DNA of 64,000 nucleotides from Diploptera punctata (Eukaryota > Arthropoda > Insecta > Blattodea > Blaberidae), in the NCBI GenBank assembly GCA_030220185.1, contig JASPKZ010001235.1, forward strand, positions 1,340,501-1,404,500, given 5' to 3'. Below are positions 37,722 to 48,379 of this stretch, one piece after another (the stretch's first letter is position 1; each line of letters begins with the position of its first letter). The notes beneath the pieces are model-generated. The model was not told the origin of the DNA and ran no database searches. It worked only from the letters and a program-made list of their open reading frames with translations. Made by a program: the position numbers and the translations under genes.

Positions 37722-38532
37722 GAGGGGATACGCTCTGCGGCATCATGACCCTGGATCGATTCTGCCTCTAATGAAAATGAGTACCAGATGCTTGATGGGG
37801 GTAAAGGCGCCCGTCACGCAGGGCTAACATCAAGTGCCGATTATCTAAAAAAAATGGGACTCTTAATATTTTTTTTCGACTTTATTAAACACAATGTGTA
37901 CATTAAATTTAATTTAGCTTTTTACCTTAATTACAGTGTTTAGTGGTAGAGTCCTGTTTGTACACTTCGCTAGATGATATTTGGTATATGGATTGTTGCA
38001 TAATTTACAGACGCAGTCCTCCTTGGGTTCATGGCATATGTTGTTCAGGCATATATTCCCATGAAATCCATGGGCTGCGAAACGTGTGTACATGTGTCGA
38101 AGTTAGAAGTTCGGTTGCTTCCAGGTTTCTGTCTTCATTGCGTCTGTTTCCATAATTTCTGTCGGTATCTCGGCGGCTTTGTTCTGTCTCTCCTCGATAA
38201 CGATTCTGTATGCTTGCGTTTCCGGTAGTCTGAAGCAGTGTCTGATATTTTCGACGAAGGAGGATTCCTGGGCTATTGTATAGGCATAACTATTTCTTGT
38301 ATATTTTGAAATTGACAGTGCTCTTTTGAGAAACCTTGATTTAACTTTCTCCAGTTTCTTAAGATTTTTCACCGCCAAGTAATTCCATATTGGCTGGATT
38401 CCATATGTTACGGCCGGCATTACTTTAAGGTTGAAGAGTTTCATTGCAGTTGAGAGGGATAGTCTTTGGAGTTTAGGGATATATAATAATAATAATAATA
38501 AATGTGCACTCAGGTTGAGCATTAGTGGTGGT

Positions 38533-41334
38533 TTAGTCTTTGCTGTAGTCTGTAATGGGTTTTGTCCTTTTCGCACATGTTATGATGTGGTATTTGCCAC
38601 ATCTCTGTCCACACAACACACACTTGCATTCTTCGGTCGGCTCGTGGAATTTCTTGTTTGTACATATCTTGTTGTGAAATCCGTGTACTGCGAGTCGTGT
38701 TGTGACGTGTCTCTGGGGGTTGCACTCTCTGGTCCATCTGTCGTCCAGCATGGCAGTTGTGGTGTAGAAATCTATGTCTATTTCCTTCTTCTTCCTATTT
38801 CTGATGCTTATGAATTTCTGGTATGGTTCTGTGGATTGTAGATAGAATTGGGTTCTTATGTCCTCTATGAAGTAGGTCTCTCTCATGAGTTCATAAGCAA
38901 AACGAGATGGCGCTGTTTTTCCTATTCTCAGGATCCGTTTCATGAACAATTGCTTTCACTTTTTCGATTCTTATCAGATCTCCGATCTTAAGTTTTTCCC
39001 AAATTATCTCTATTCCATATGTAATAACTGGTGCCACTGTCGTTTTGAATAACTGCATTGCTGTACCTGTCGATAAGTTGGCCAGATTCGGGATATTGTA
39101 TGATGTTCGGATGGCTGCCGCTGCTCTTTCTTGGATGTGTATTCCGAAGGACGTTGCTGTTGTCTGTAGAGTGAATCCTAAATATTTGTATTTTCCCACT
39201 TTTTGTAGTGGTTGATTGAGTAGTGTTATGTTGTCTTTTGATGTTGATTTTCCCCCTTTTCTAAATGTCATCTGGACTGTTTTCTCTTCATTTATCTGCA
39301 CGTTGTTCTCCTGTGCCCAGATCTCTAATCTTTTTATTGCTTTTTGTATGTCCTCCTTTTCTGTAGCTCCTATCACCATATCGTCTGCATATAAGATTAG
39401 TTTTGCTTTTGAGTTTTCCTCGATTATGGTGTTCACGTCTGCTGTATAGATGTTAAACAGTGTGGGGCTCATGGGATCTCCTTGCAGAACTCCGTTCGTC
39501 TGTACTATATCTTCCGAAATTTCAACATTGTTGTTTACTTGGACTATGTTTCGCTGTAGGCAGGCTTCGATTATTCTCACTAGTGGGTCTTCCTTTCCGA
39601 TCATCTGTTTCAGTTTCTCAATGAGCTTTTTGTCTGTTTATTGAGTCAAAAGCCTTCTTGAAATCGACGAATACTGCATGGTACTTCCCTCTTGTATGTC
39701 TTAGGGCGTCTTCTATTTGGTCCATTAGATATTTCACTGCTTGTACAGTGCTTCTGCCTTTCGTAAATCCAAATTGGTTTTCCGGGATGTGTCCCTTGGT
39801 CGCTTCTAGGAGTCTTTCATTGAGGATCTTTGTGAACACTTTAAAGGAGGCGTTTTCTAGCGCTACTCCTCTGAATGAATCAGGTGATGCTCTGTCCCCT
39901 TTTCCTTTATATAGTATCTTTAGGGTCGCTGTGTTCCATCTCTCTGGAATTTCTCCTTTCTGTATGCATTTGTTCATCAAGTCTTTCCATAGTTCCTCTA
40001 AGTTGTCGAGCGATTCTTTGAGGTGTTCCATGTAGATGTTGTCTGGGCCTGCAGATTTTTTTGTTATTCCCTCCATTTATTGCCTTTCTGAGTTCTTGTG
40101 ATGTTATCGGTTCTTGGATCTGTGTGAGTTTCGTTTTGTCCAAGTCATATGCTCGGTCCATGTCCTGCTTATTCAGTAGGTCTGAGAAGTGGCTTTCCCA
40201 TTTTTGTATGTGAATTTCTCCTGTTGTGGGTGAGATTCTCTTTTTCAATGCTATAAACGGATTTGATTTTGCGTCCTCCGCTAGCTTTCTTCCTTGTCTT
40301 TCTGTATATTCTCCTCTTTTCCTTTTTAGTATTCCTTTGTAGTTCCTTCTCTTTTCTGCGTACTTGGTTAGGTCTTCCTGTCGTTTGTAGGTTTTTGCTA
40401 TGTGTAGTGCATGCAATGTTTCTTTCCTTTCCTTGTAGCATTCTTGGTCGAACCATATTTGTGCATATCTTCTTCTTTTTCTTACTTTTATAGCTTTCTT
40501 CATCACTTGGGTGGAGATTTCTAGGGCTTCTTCGAGTTTGCCTTCTTCTATTAGATCCCTTGCTTTCTCGATTTTTTCTTCGTTGAGTTTTATTACTTCC
40601 TGTTGTATTTGCCTGGTGTATATATTTGGTCCATTCGCTTCTTTCCTCGTTTGTGGTATTTTCATATGGAAACTTGTCATTATCGGGATGTGTTTCCGTA
40701 TGGGTGCCGCTGCGGAGTTCCATAGCCCGTTTTGTTTGATTAGTTTTAGATTTTCTCCTTTAAAGAATACTAGATCGATCGTGCTGTGGCCGTTCTGTGC
40801 GAAATAAGTTGGGGTCTCCTTTGTATTCGCTATTTTGAACCCTTCCTCTTCTAGAGTCTCTAGCAGAATGTGTGTTTTGGCAGTTTCCTTATCGAGCCTG
40901 CAGTTAAAGTCTCCGGCGAGTATTACATTTTTATATCTGCTTTGTTTGTTCGATGGCTGTTGATATTTTATCTATTATGTTTTCGATGGGAGCACTTGGT
41001 TGTATGTATATTCCTATTATTGTTTACTGTTGGAGGTTTGTACTATGATCATGTTTTCCTCCTTGGTAATTCCTTCAATATCTCCTGTTCTCCCTTTTAT
41101 GAAACATGTGACTCCACCTGCTGGTCTTCCCTCCGTCGGGGTTGCTAGTGCATGTATGGCGTAGTAACCTTGTAATTCTATGTCTTCGGTAAGGAAGGTC
41201 TCTGTGAGTATCATGACGTCCGTATTGTCTATTGTCTTCTTTGGTATGTAGGGTAGTGCGTTTCTTATTCCCTCTATGTTCCATAGTAGTATATTTATTT
41301 CCTTATTCTGCTGGGGTTCATTTTTCTTTGCCAC
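38533..41334 (-). pseudogene. L-U ORF2 (endonuclease-reverse transcriptase), frameshifted
   Basis: The start MAKKNEPQQNKEINILLWNI lies 13 bases after ORF1. The endonuclease motifs are ILTETFLTEDIELQG, VILAGDFNC and GHSTIDLVFF (about 40.8-41.3 kb). The RT follows: ILYKGKGDRASPDSFRGVAL, NQFGFTKGRSTVQAVKYL, AVFVDFKKAFDSI, GVLQGDPMSPTLFNIYTADV and LILYADDMVIGATEKED (catalytic YADD near 39.4 kb). The C-terminus has CKCVLCGQRCGKYHIITC, a C-x2-C-x7-H-x4-C knuckle. Breaks lie near 41.0, 40.1, 39.6 and 38.95 kb, so no full protein can be made. YADD and the knuckle are intact. Confidence 0.88.
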
Positions 41335-41347
41335 GTTCTTGTTTAAG

Positions 41348-42352
41348 TTATTGTAGTTCCACCCCGTCGTCTTCTTCCCTTCTCCATGAGTATCTCCGAA
41401 ATCGAAATCTTCTGACCTTAATTCCTTGTGGCCAGAAATCCGCGTTCTGTGCGTCTTCCAGGTAGATGTAAGGGAAACCGATCTTGAAAGCTTTTCTGTC
41501 TCCTAGGGTGTGAAGTTCTTCACATTCTATATTACCCTTAATGCCGTTTTTTTCCAGGAATTTTCTTATGTTGCTTTCGGTGGTGTTGCGTTTGAGTCTT
41601 CCTATGTACATCCAGGCCATCTTTTCCGCTGCTTGCAGTTCGTCGTCTTCTTTCCTGTGCCCTTGCCCGGTTATAAACGGTCTGCTGTCTTCTGTGTATC
41701 TTATTTCCCTTTCTGTTTCTTTCTGATAATTTCTGTTCTTTTCTTCGAAAGCGTTGGTGTTTTCTTCATCTCTCATGTTATTTGTCCTCTTTTCATTGTA
41801 GTTTAGTTTCATTGGTGTCTTGCTTATTAGTCTTTGGTTAATTTTCTGTTCAATCTTTTTGTCCAGCTTGTTTTCTAAAAAGTCTATTATGTTTTCTAGT
41901 TTGTCGTTTATTATCTCAGTGTTTATTGCTGTCTGGTTGGCTCCCCTGTCTTTGTGTTTATTGTCGTGAGCTTGTTTCTTTGTACTGGTCGTTGCGTGTT
42001 GTGTTGTGTCTTGGTGCTTCTCTTCTTCTCCGTCAGATGTAGCGCTGTGGCAGACACTATTTGTTACTTCTTGTAGGTGGCCAAGAGATGGCGCTACTTG
42101 TCCCGCTGGGCAGCTGTCTGGTTCCCGTGCCTCTATCAATTTGCCATGTGTAACCTCTTTGTTTTGGTTATTCTCATTTTCGTTCATCTTAGTATCTAGT
42201 TTACATTTCATTGATTTAATATAACTACGTATGGTTCTTACCGCATTTTGTAGTTCTTCCTTCGTTTCCTTCTTCAGGTAACCTCCTATTTCCGTGATAT
42301 TTTCCACACTTTTTAGAGCATTCTCTAGCTGTCGTTCCGTCTCGTCCGCCAT
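41348..42352 (-). CDS. L-U ORF1 (RNA-binding, gag-like protein), intact
   Basis: The frame of 334 codons is open from ATG (MADETERQLENALKSVENIT) to stop. The first 60 residues and residues about 150-180 (IINDKLENIIDFLENKLDKK) look helical or coiled-coil. The middle is hydrophilic and low in complexity. Residues about 246-320 form a conserved-looking domain with AWMYIGRLKRNTTESNIRKF, RKAFKIGFPY and DFWPQGIKVRRFRF. I read it as an RRM-like ORF1 domain. There is no CCHC knuckle. The start lies almost at the element's 5' end, so the promoter is probably internal. The likely job is binding LINE RNA in a ribonucleoprotein. Confidence 0.85.
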   Translation of the reverse strand: MADETERQLENALKSVENITEIGGYLKKETKEELQNAVRTIRSYIKSMKCKLDTKMNENENNQNKEVTHGKLIEAREPDSCPAGQVAPSLGHLQEVTNSVCHSATSDGEEEKHQDTTQHATTSTKKQAHDNKHKDRGANQTAINTEIINDKLENIIDFLENKLDKKIEQKINQRLISKTPMKLNYNEKRTNNMRDEENTNAFEEKNRNYQKETEREIRYTEDSRPFITGQGHRKEDDELQAAEKMAWMYIGRLKRNTTESNIRKFLEKNGIKGNIECEELHTLGDRKAFKIGFPYIYLEDAQNADFWPQGIKVRRFRFRRYSWRREEDDGVELQ

Positions 42353-42620
42353 CTTTATTATTGTTTAGGGATATCGTACATGGCTTTCGTTGCAGCTGTT
42401 GCTCGATCCTGTATATGAAGTGAGAAAGCGGTTCCAGTTGTTTGTAAGGTGACCCCCAAATATTTGTAGCTTGATACGAATTCACGAATTCTAGGGTTTC
42501 TCCTCCGCATATAAGATGGGTTCTTATTAGCCAACCTTCCTCCTTTTCTGAATTTCATTGCCTGACTCTTAATATTTTACTACCCCAAGGGCCTCCTAAA
42601 GCTTGTACTAGGATAACTTT

Positions 42621-43530
42621 ACTTTTACAGCGATTCAAGAATCATCATGGAATCCGAGAATTGAGCCTTGAAGGGGAAAAACTATATGGAGTGAAGAAGT
42701 AATTCTTGTCCCATGTTGTGGCGATGTTTTGAAGCAGCTAATTCTCTTTATGCCCGATGTTGTAGTAGCATTTTGAAGGATTTGTGCCCCAAAAAGAATT
42801 ACTGGTTCAGGTTGGGTTTAATTTTCGGTAGAGCTGGATTCTCTTCTTAGGGTCGGAAGTTGGTACACTGGATAGGAAAACACTTCACAATCATAAAAAA
42901 AATGTGTCTTGTGGAAATAATTACAAATTTATTCACTTTGTAGGTTCCCAGCGGATTAAATAAATGTAGGTGGAATTATTCTTCACCGTCAATTAAAATT
43001 AAATTATTTTCTTTTCTTAAATCAATTATTATTCTTGTATTTAATATTACATTTTATCTTGAGAACTCTTCTTGCTTCTATCTTTGTTGAAAATTGTATG
43101 CAGAATGACTAGTGTAATTATTTTATAATTTTAAAGAACATTATTACATCACATGATGTTAGGTTTAAATTCTATTGGTTAATAATCCATTAATACAAGG
43201 TTTAAATTTGATTTGTTAAATCAAAAAGTTTAGTTTACTTTCATTTAAAAATATGAAGTTAAGCAGGTGTTCTTATTACAGTTATAACAGAAAACTTTAT
43301 AATTCTGACAACAATGACTTAAAACAATTTTAAAAGCATTATTTAGAAAGACTGTTATGTAATACAATTTATTTAATTGTTACTAAGATTTTTATTCAAC
43401 AATGAACAACAATGAATTATTTAGATGTTTTTCTATATTTAAGTTATATATAAATATTAAAAGAATTTTAAAATATAAATTTATTAACTTTATCTTTCAT
43501 ATTTATTATGATATTAAAATCCTGCTTTAG
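42621..43530. other. AT-rich intronic DNA
   Basis: The stretch is very AT-rich after 42900, with no repeat family or exon recognised. It precedes a transposase relic. Confidence 0.4.
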
Positions 43531-43692
43531 GAGACACAAGTGCAGCAGACATTTTTCGAGCGGATTATACAACATGGTTTTACGTCATGACAAGTGTACA
43601 ATGCTGATGAGACCGAAATTTATGGGAAGTGGCTCCCAAACAAAATGTTGACAGTAGCAGAAGAAAAAATCGGCTCCAGAACTCAATTCCAG
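43531..43692 (+). pseudogene. Tigger/pogo-like DDE transposase fragment
   Basis: The plus frame reads ETQVQQTFFERIIQHGFTS, a stop, then QVYNADETEIYGKWLPNKML. The Q-V-Y-N-A-D-E-T block with the downstream LP motif is the first catalytic-aspartate region of Tigger/pogo transposases (DDE_1 family). Only about 54 codons remain and no terminal repeats were found. It is a small relic immediately upstream of an L-B fragment. Confidence 0.7.
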
Positions 43693-43825
43693 TAAAGAAC
43701 AAATAATTCTTCCTGAGAAAAACAAAAGGCTTCACACGATTGGATCGGATAAGGAATGAAGATATAAGAGCAGAGTTAAATATTATCCATTGAATGACAA
43801 AATCAGAGAATATAGAGAGAAATGG

Positions 43826-44140
43826 GTAACAGAGTGGAACCCTTGATAGAGGTCCACTCCAGGGAGTAGGCGCCCCTGCCCTTTTGTGAGCTCCAGGTCC
43901 CACTCGCCCAGTGGATAGTACCTGGGTAGGGCCCCGTCCACAGGGTTACGTGGGGAGAAGAGAAGTCCCCAAAGCCGTAGTGAAGGCAACTTCTCTAGGA
44001 GACGAACACTCCGAAATTCCAGTTCCCTGCCCTCCAGGAAGAGGGGTTTGGCTAGAGGCTGATAACTTCTACTAGTAAAAAATAACTTACTCATAAACTT
44101 CAGCAGAAGAAAAGCCGGATTGATAAACCTTATGACGACC
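43826..44140. repeat. GC-rich repeat of unknown class, copy 2
   Basis: The sequence is close to 10853-11180 from GGGTAACAGAGTGGAACCC to AGCAGAAGAAAAGCCGGATT. It is again joined on its right to L-N, although the junction sequence differs (AAACCTTATGACGACCACAG here). Confidence 0.7.
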
Positions 44141-44368
44141 ACAGCAAGAAATAAGACAGGAACTTGAAATATTTGCAATAACTGATAAAATGGATACATA
44201 TAGACAAAAATGGAAGCAACACATAGACAGAATGAATGAAGATAGATATCCAAAACAAATAAAATACAAACCTAAAGGCACCCGAGATGTGGGCAGACCT
44301 AGAAAGAGATGGGCTGAAGTCGGAACGGGTCAACAGACCTAATCCATGAATACAGATGATGATGATGG
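44141..44368 (+). mobile_element. L-N LINE 3' end
   Basis: AAATAAGACAGGAACTTGAA through GATGTGGGCAGACCTAGAAA to AATACAGATGATGATGATGG matches 11245-11465. The part upstream of the EIRQEL codon region is missing here. Confidence 0.75.
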
Positions 44369-44539
44369 TTTACACATGTGGAAAGAATGAATGTAACAAA
44401 ATTACCAAGAGCAGCATTCAACTACAAGCCAAGAGGTTCAAGGAATGTAGGAAGGCCAGTGAAAAGATGGACAGAACAACTGTGAGGCGGACAATTTATG
44501 CCTAGCCCGTGAAGTGAAGAAGAAGAAGAACAACAAATA

Positions 44540-44720
44540 ATTATTTTGCACGATAGTGCGTTCTGTCGTACTTACAGCAATGGCGACCATGATTTGAAAA
44601 AAACTCGGAAATTACAAAACCTCGCTGTCGCTAGGATTTTAATTATCCTCACTTCTGTAAAAACTACTTCCCAACCACGCATTGTAATATACTATTTTGT
44701 GCTGTTCGAACGTGAGTGCC
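44540..44720. repeat. Family Z fragment
   Basis: GCACGATAGTGCGTTCTGTC, CAATGGCGACCATGATTTG, CTCACTTCTGTAAAAACTAC and TTCCCAACCACGCATTG are family Z words in the orientation opposite to 29.3 kb. Confidence 0.5.
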
Positions 44721-45109
44721 GAACTTGATACTAAAATTGGTGCTATTGTCGAAGGAAAGAAAGACAGCTATCGTTTAAGGGGACGGAAGTGAAATGTTTA
44801 CCTTCGATTATTATAACAGTAACTCAGCATGGATGACGCATGATATTTTTAAAGACTGGAGTTCTTTAATAGGTTCGTCCCACGGGTGAAATATTTTTTG
44901 CGATCTAAAGTTTTACTACCACAAGCCGTTAGAAAATGCTCCTTCCCACCATGTATTGATATGACTTGGAAACAACCCATGAAAACATTTTTGTTTCATC
45001 CCTCTCTTCTAACATGATGTCCCTGACTCAACCATTGGGCCAAGGGGCTATTTTTTTGACTTGGTTATTGTGACGCTAATGAGACATTACAGGTGGAACT
45101 TCTTATTTT

Positions 45110-45960
45110 TTTAATTTATTTATAAACAGATTTACAATGTAATAAAACATCTTTCTCTACCCAAAGCGTTTTAAATGTTTATCTTCTTTCTCCATTCTTC
45201 TCTATCTTCCCATTCCAATTCTTCCAGACCTAGCTCCCTCATACCACTTCTTACATCATCCATTCATTTAAATCTAGGTCGACCTCTCTTTCCTTTCCCA
45301 GGTGGAATCCCTTCCAAAGCTTTTCTGGATAATCTTGTCTCTGGCATTCTACGTATATGACCATACCATTCGGCTGTCTGTACCACACAAAATCTAATAA
45401 TCAATTTTGGACTTTCATTTGTTGTCTGATGATTGCATTTCTGATTTTTTTAAATTTAGGATTTCTGGTTGAGCGTCTAAAACAATTCATTTCAGTAGAC
45501 ATAAGTTTTAAACTCAAATTTTTATTCGACTGCCAAGTTTCTGCACCGTATGTTAGCGTGTTTCTAATTATGGATTTATAAATTTGTAATTTGGAATCTA
45601 TTCTTAAAATTCCAAATTACAAATCTATTCTTTGGACAAGAACAACTGTGAGGCGGAACAGGCAATTTATGCCTAGCCCGTGAAGTGAAGAAGAAGAAGA
45701 ATCTATTCTTATGTTTTTATCCCACAAAACTCAGTTTAACATTGCCTTTTTGAAATCTATAGTTTATGTATTTTTCTTGGATACACTTTGAGTTAATTTT
45801 GATCCCCATGTAATTACATTCTTCACATCCTTTTATACTTCCCATTCCATCTTCCAAAACTAAATCTTTCTTTCCATCATCACAAGATAAAGAAAATGAT
45901 TCATTGAAATTTACTTCTAGACCCCATATAATACACTCTTTTATTTTTTAAAACGTGTAA
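45110..45960 (-). mobile_element. L-F LINE 3' portion with a 67-base LINE tail inserted
   Basis: The antisense match to the plus-strand copy at 60115-60640 is extensive: ATTCTTCTCTATCTTCCCATTC, CTTTCCTTTCCCAGGTGG, ATATGACCATACCATTCGGC and CATTTGTTGTCTGATGATTG. A short L-B tail occupies 45633-45699. The coding frame is broken. Confidence 0.75.
45633..45699 (+). mobile_element. 67-base L-B 3' end with 11-base target duplication
   Basis: AATCTATTCTT is found at 45622-45632 and 45700-45710. The insert is GAACAACTGTGAGGCGGAAC to CTAGCCCGTGAAGTGAAGAAG. A hairpin (AATTTGTAATTTGGAAT and complement, 45582-45624) directly precedes it and contains another partial copy of the target word. Confidence 0.85.
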
Positions 45961-46045
45961 TTACATGCTAAAGTTACTCTTGGTGAATGTAACATTTATC
46001 AAATAGATGTTTAAAATTATGTGCCAAAGTACACTTTCAGAATTT

Positions 46046-46640
46046 TTAATTTGTCTTTTCGTTTATTACATCATTCTTAATTTTGGCTGTACCGTATGGA
46101 GTAAAATTGTCATGTTCAAAAATTCCGTAATAAGATATATTTTTAAATTTTATTAAAAATAAATCATCATCATCATATATGGCATGACAGCCTTCCTCAG
46201 AATGTCCTTCCAAGACTTCTCTATTTGCTCCAAAATTCTTCCAATTTCTAATTTTACTAATTCTAATATCCTGCAAGAAAGATATTATTCTCCCATCTTA
46301 ATTTTGGTCTTCCAACTTTTTTGGTTTGTAATGATTGTGATATATACACATTTTTTACAGATTTATTATTGTCCAAACGTATGAAATGTCCAGCCCAGAC
46401 CAATCTATTTATTTTTATAAACTTCACTAAATCGGGTTCCTTATATAATTCATACAATTCACAATTTCTTCTTCTTCTCCAAATATCATCTTCTTTCACA
46501 GCACCAAAATTAGCTCTTTTTTTCAAAAGTAGCCAGAGATTTAGGTAATTCAATACAAAGAGGAAAGTTAGCCCTATTAAGCCATGATACACATTTTTGT
46601 TGGATTTTTTTTGTGAAAATTGAATATATATTTTTTAAAA
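46046..46640 (-). mobile_element. L-H RTE-like LINE 3' end
   Basis: A 109-codon minus-strand frame (46263-46592) includes FGAVKEDDIWRRRRNCELYE, FIKINRLVWAGHFIRLDNN and TKKVGRPKLRWENNIF, the same architecture as RTE-A but clearly diverged. The remainder to about 46046 is frame-shifted. Confidence 0.75.
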
Positions 46641-47040
46641 GTTTTAATAGCTTGCCAATGTTTCCTTATACTGAATCCATGTTTACATTGTCAGGCGAGA
46701 TGTCATTTTTTTTTTCTGCTATAAAGATACGCAATGAACTGTCTTAAGTTACGCACAAACGAGTGTGTTTTAACTAACCAGAAAATCCACTTAGCAGATG
46801 CTTTTAAGATTTCATAACTTCTAAATTTGTTTGTCGCCACGAAATTAGATATGCAACTTCCGTATAGACAGGCTGGTTAATTATTATTATCAAGGTGAAA
46901 CTATTCTTAATAAGTTGAAAATTGCGTCATATTTTGCCGTTATCATAAGTCTGTCACGTTGCAAGTGCATAAACTAAGCGAATTTATCAGCAAGTGCAAT
47001 TTATCGTCCGATTTTACTGGTTTAGGGAATACTATATATA
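46641..47040. other. Unassigned intronic DNA
   Basis: No family or exon recognised. Confidence 0.35.
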
Positions 47041-47294
47041 TCTTCTTCTTCTTCTTCTTCTTCACGGGCTAGGCAAATTGCCTGTTCCGCCTCACAGTTG
47101 TTCTGTCCATCTTTTCACTGGCCTTCCACCATTCCTTGAACCTCTTGGCTTGTAGTTGAATGCTACTTTTGGTAACATTGTCATATTCATTATTTCTACA
47201 CGTCTAAACCATTTCTCCCTGTATTCCTTGATTTTATCAATCAGTGGATACATATTAATAATATTTAATAAATATATAATGGATATATAGGCCT

Positions 47295-48155
47295 ATTTAA
47301 CCATGAAACCATCCCTTGTACAAAAAAAACACCAGATTACGTTTATATAATACTTCGGCTTGACCAATGTTGACCTATGGTAGTGAAGCATGGGCATTAA
47401 AAAGACAACTTGAAAGCAGAATAACAGCTTGTGAAATGAGATTCATGCGCAGAACTTCGGGTTACACCAGATGGGATCGGAAAAGGAACACCGATATCTT
47501 AAAAGAATTGAAGACTACGCCAATTTTGGAATATATTAAACAGTACCGACTAAATTGGAAACACCATCTTGAAATAATGAGTTATTTTGTCATATTGAAG
47601 TGAAACTTGGTCTCTGACGGAATTACAAAAGAATAAAATTAGAACAGTTGAATTTTATTATTTTAGAAGAAGCCTCCAAAAAACAAGACAGGATAAAATA
47701 AGAAATTAATTCCTTTGGAGAGAAATGAATGTCACATCTGTTGTTAAGAGGATTGAAAATCAAACGCTTAAATGGTATGGCCATGTACAAAGAATGGAAA
47801 ATGAAAGATGGCCAAAAAATATATACAAATGGTCACCCCCTGGAAGAAATAAACGTGGCAGACCAAGATGGAAATGGAAAACCTACGTCAGAACTATAAT
47901 GGATGATAGGAATTTGGAAGAGGGAGATTGGAATAATAGAGATAAATGGAAACTGAAGACGGCAAAGCTATAAGTGGGGGAAAGCCAAAAAAGAAGAAGA
48001 AGAAATAATGAGTTTAAGTCGGATCCCCAAACCTGTTTATAATTATATACCAAGAGGACGAAGATCTCTGGGCCGTCCTATGAAACGCTGGAGGGAAAAT
48101 TTTCTATAGGATCGTAACAGGCCTTGGCCTAATACTTGGAAGGTAAGAAGAAGAA
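47295..48155 (+). mobile_element. L-C LINE 3' portion, split by L-D
   Basis: L-C runs 47295-47581 (AATGTTGACCTATGGTAGTG; protein LTYGSEAWALKRQLESRITA and NTDILKELKTTPILEYIKQY) and 48013-48155 (GGGCCGTCCTATGAAACGCT, protein LGRPMKRWRENFL, then GAAG tail). GAAATAATGAG at 47571-47581 and 48002-48012 brackets the L-D insert. Confidence 0.88.
47582..48001 (+). mobile_element. L-D LINE 3' end inserted in L-C
   Basis: The 420-base insert has perfect 11-base target duplications. It encodes ELQKNKIRTVEFYYFRRSLQ and NVTSVVKRIENQTLKWYGHV, then RNKRGRPRWKWKTYVRTIMD, and ends GGCAAAGCTATAAGTGGGGG followed by a GAAGAAGAAG tail. It is the youngest layer of a three-deep nest. Confidence 0.92.
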
Positions 48156-48379
48156 GATATATATTTAATACTATTTAATAATAATAATAACAATAACAAT
48201 AATAATATAAGTATTAAATCTTTATCCGATCCAATCTTGTTCAACCTTTTGTACTTCTAAGGAAGTTAATTTCTACGCTTTGTAAGTTATTCTACTTTGT
48301 AAATTTTTGGTCATTACCCAAGTTTCACTCCCATAAGCATAGGGAAGGATAGCTACAGGTAGGGGCTCCTGATTGTGAA

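Larger units (their letters stand above)
38484..42362 (-). mobile_element. L-U non-LTR retrotransposon, nearly full length
   Basis: The 3,879-base element is bounded by GTTTAGGGATAT at 38472-38483 and 42363-42374. The 5' end is only about ten bases from the ORF1 start. Two ORFs follow in order on the minus strand with a 13-base spacer. The 3' end is a TTA repeat tail (plus-strand ATAATAATAATAAT). ORF2 carries an apurinic-type endonuclease, a reverse transcriptase and a C-terminal zinc knuckle. The organisation is that of the I/Jockey/CR1-type LINEs. The exact clade is not assigned. The copy is damaged by several frameshifts and should be immobile. Confidence 0.9.
37871..42563 (-). mobile_element. 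L-T LINE, 5'-truncated, itself split by L-U
   Basis: The two outer pieces are 42375-42563 and 37871-38471. On the minus strand the first reads FRKGGRLANKNPSYMRRRNP, KYLGVTLQTTGTAFSLHIQD and AMYDIPK. The second continues LQRLSLSTAMKLFNLKVMPA, ITYGIQ-like VTYGIQPIWNYLAVKNL and TRNSYAYTIAQESSFVENIR. Joining at the shared 12-base GTTTAGGGATAT restores one continuous frame, which shows a single older LINE. It is a relative of L-U (KYLGFTLQTTATSFGIHIQE there). It ends in an A tail (T run at 37871). Confidence 0.85.
37722..42620 (+). mobile_element. SINE-3 copy split by a 4.7-kb LINE complex
   Basis: SINE-3 body sequence runs 37722-37870 (GATACGCTCTGCGG, GGGGTAAAGGCGCCCGTCAC) and continues at 42577-42620 (CTACCCCAAGGGCCTCC). 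GACTCTTAATATT at 37858-37870 and 42564-42576 is the target duplication of the intruding LINE. The tRNA head of this SINE copy is not preserved. Confidence 0.85.
43696..44530 (+). mobile_element. L-B LINE 3' end split by a GC-rich repeat plus L-N
   Basis: L-B lies at 43696-43825 (CTTCACACGATTGGATCGGA, TATAGAGAGAAATGG) and 44369-44530 (TTTACACATGTGGAAAGAAT, GGAAGGCCAGTGAAAAGATG, CTAGCCCGTGAAGTGAAGAAG). The sister copy on the minus strand at 33.8-34.3 kb is continuous at this point. Confidence 0.8.
47041..48345 (-). mobile_element. L-B LINE 3' portion, split by nested L-C and L-D
   Basis: L-B sequence lies at 47041-47262 (TTC tail, ACGGGCTAGGCAAATTGCC, GTAGTTGAATGCTACTTTTG) and at 48216-48345 (CCGATCCAATCTTGTTCAAC, GGTCATTACCCAAGTTTCAC). 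These are consecutive in the 33.8-34.2 kb copy. The interval is an L-C LINE that itself contains L-D. AT-rich words around ATATTTAATA at both edges may be the remains of the target duplication. Confidence 0.8.

Noticed and set aside
38431..38841. 136-codon plus-strand ORF and other plus-strand ORFs over 38.4-42.2 kb
   Set aside because: They are antisense to the L-U coding frames and contain no motifs of their own.
44850..45005. Possible CR1/Jockey-type LINE C-terminus (VLLPQAVRKCSFPPCIDM)
   Set aside because: An open plus-strand frame of about 50 codons with a vaguely LINE-like ending, but no second motif or copy to support it.
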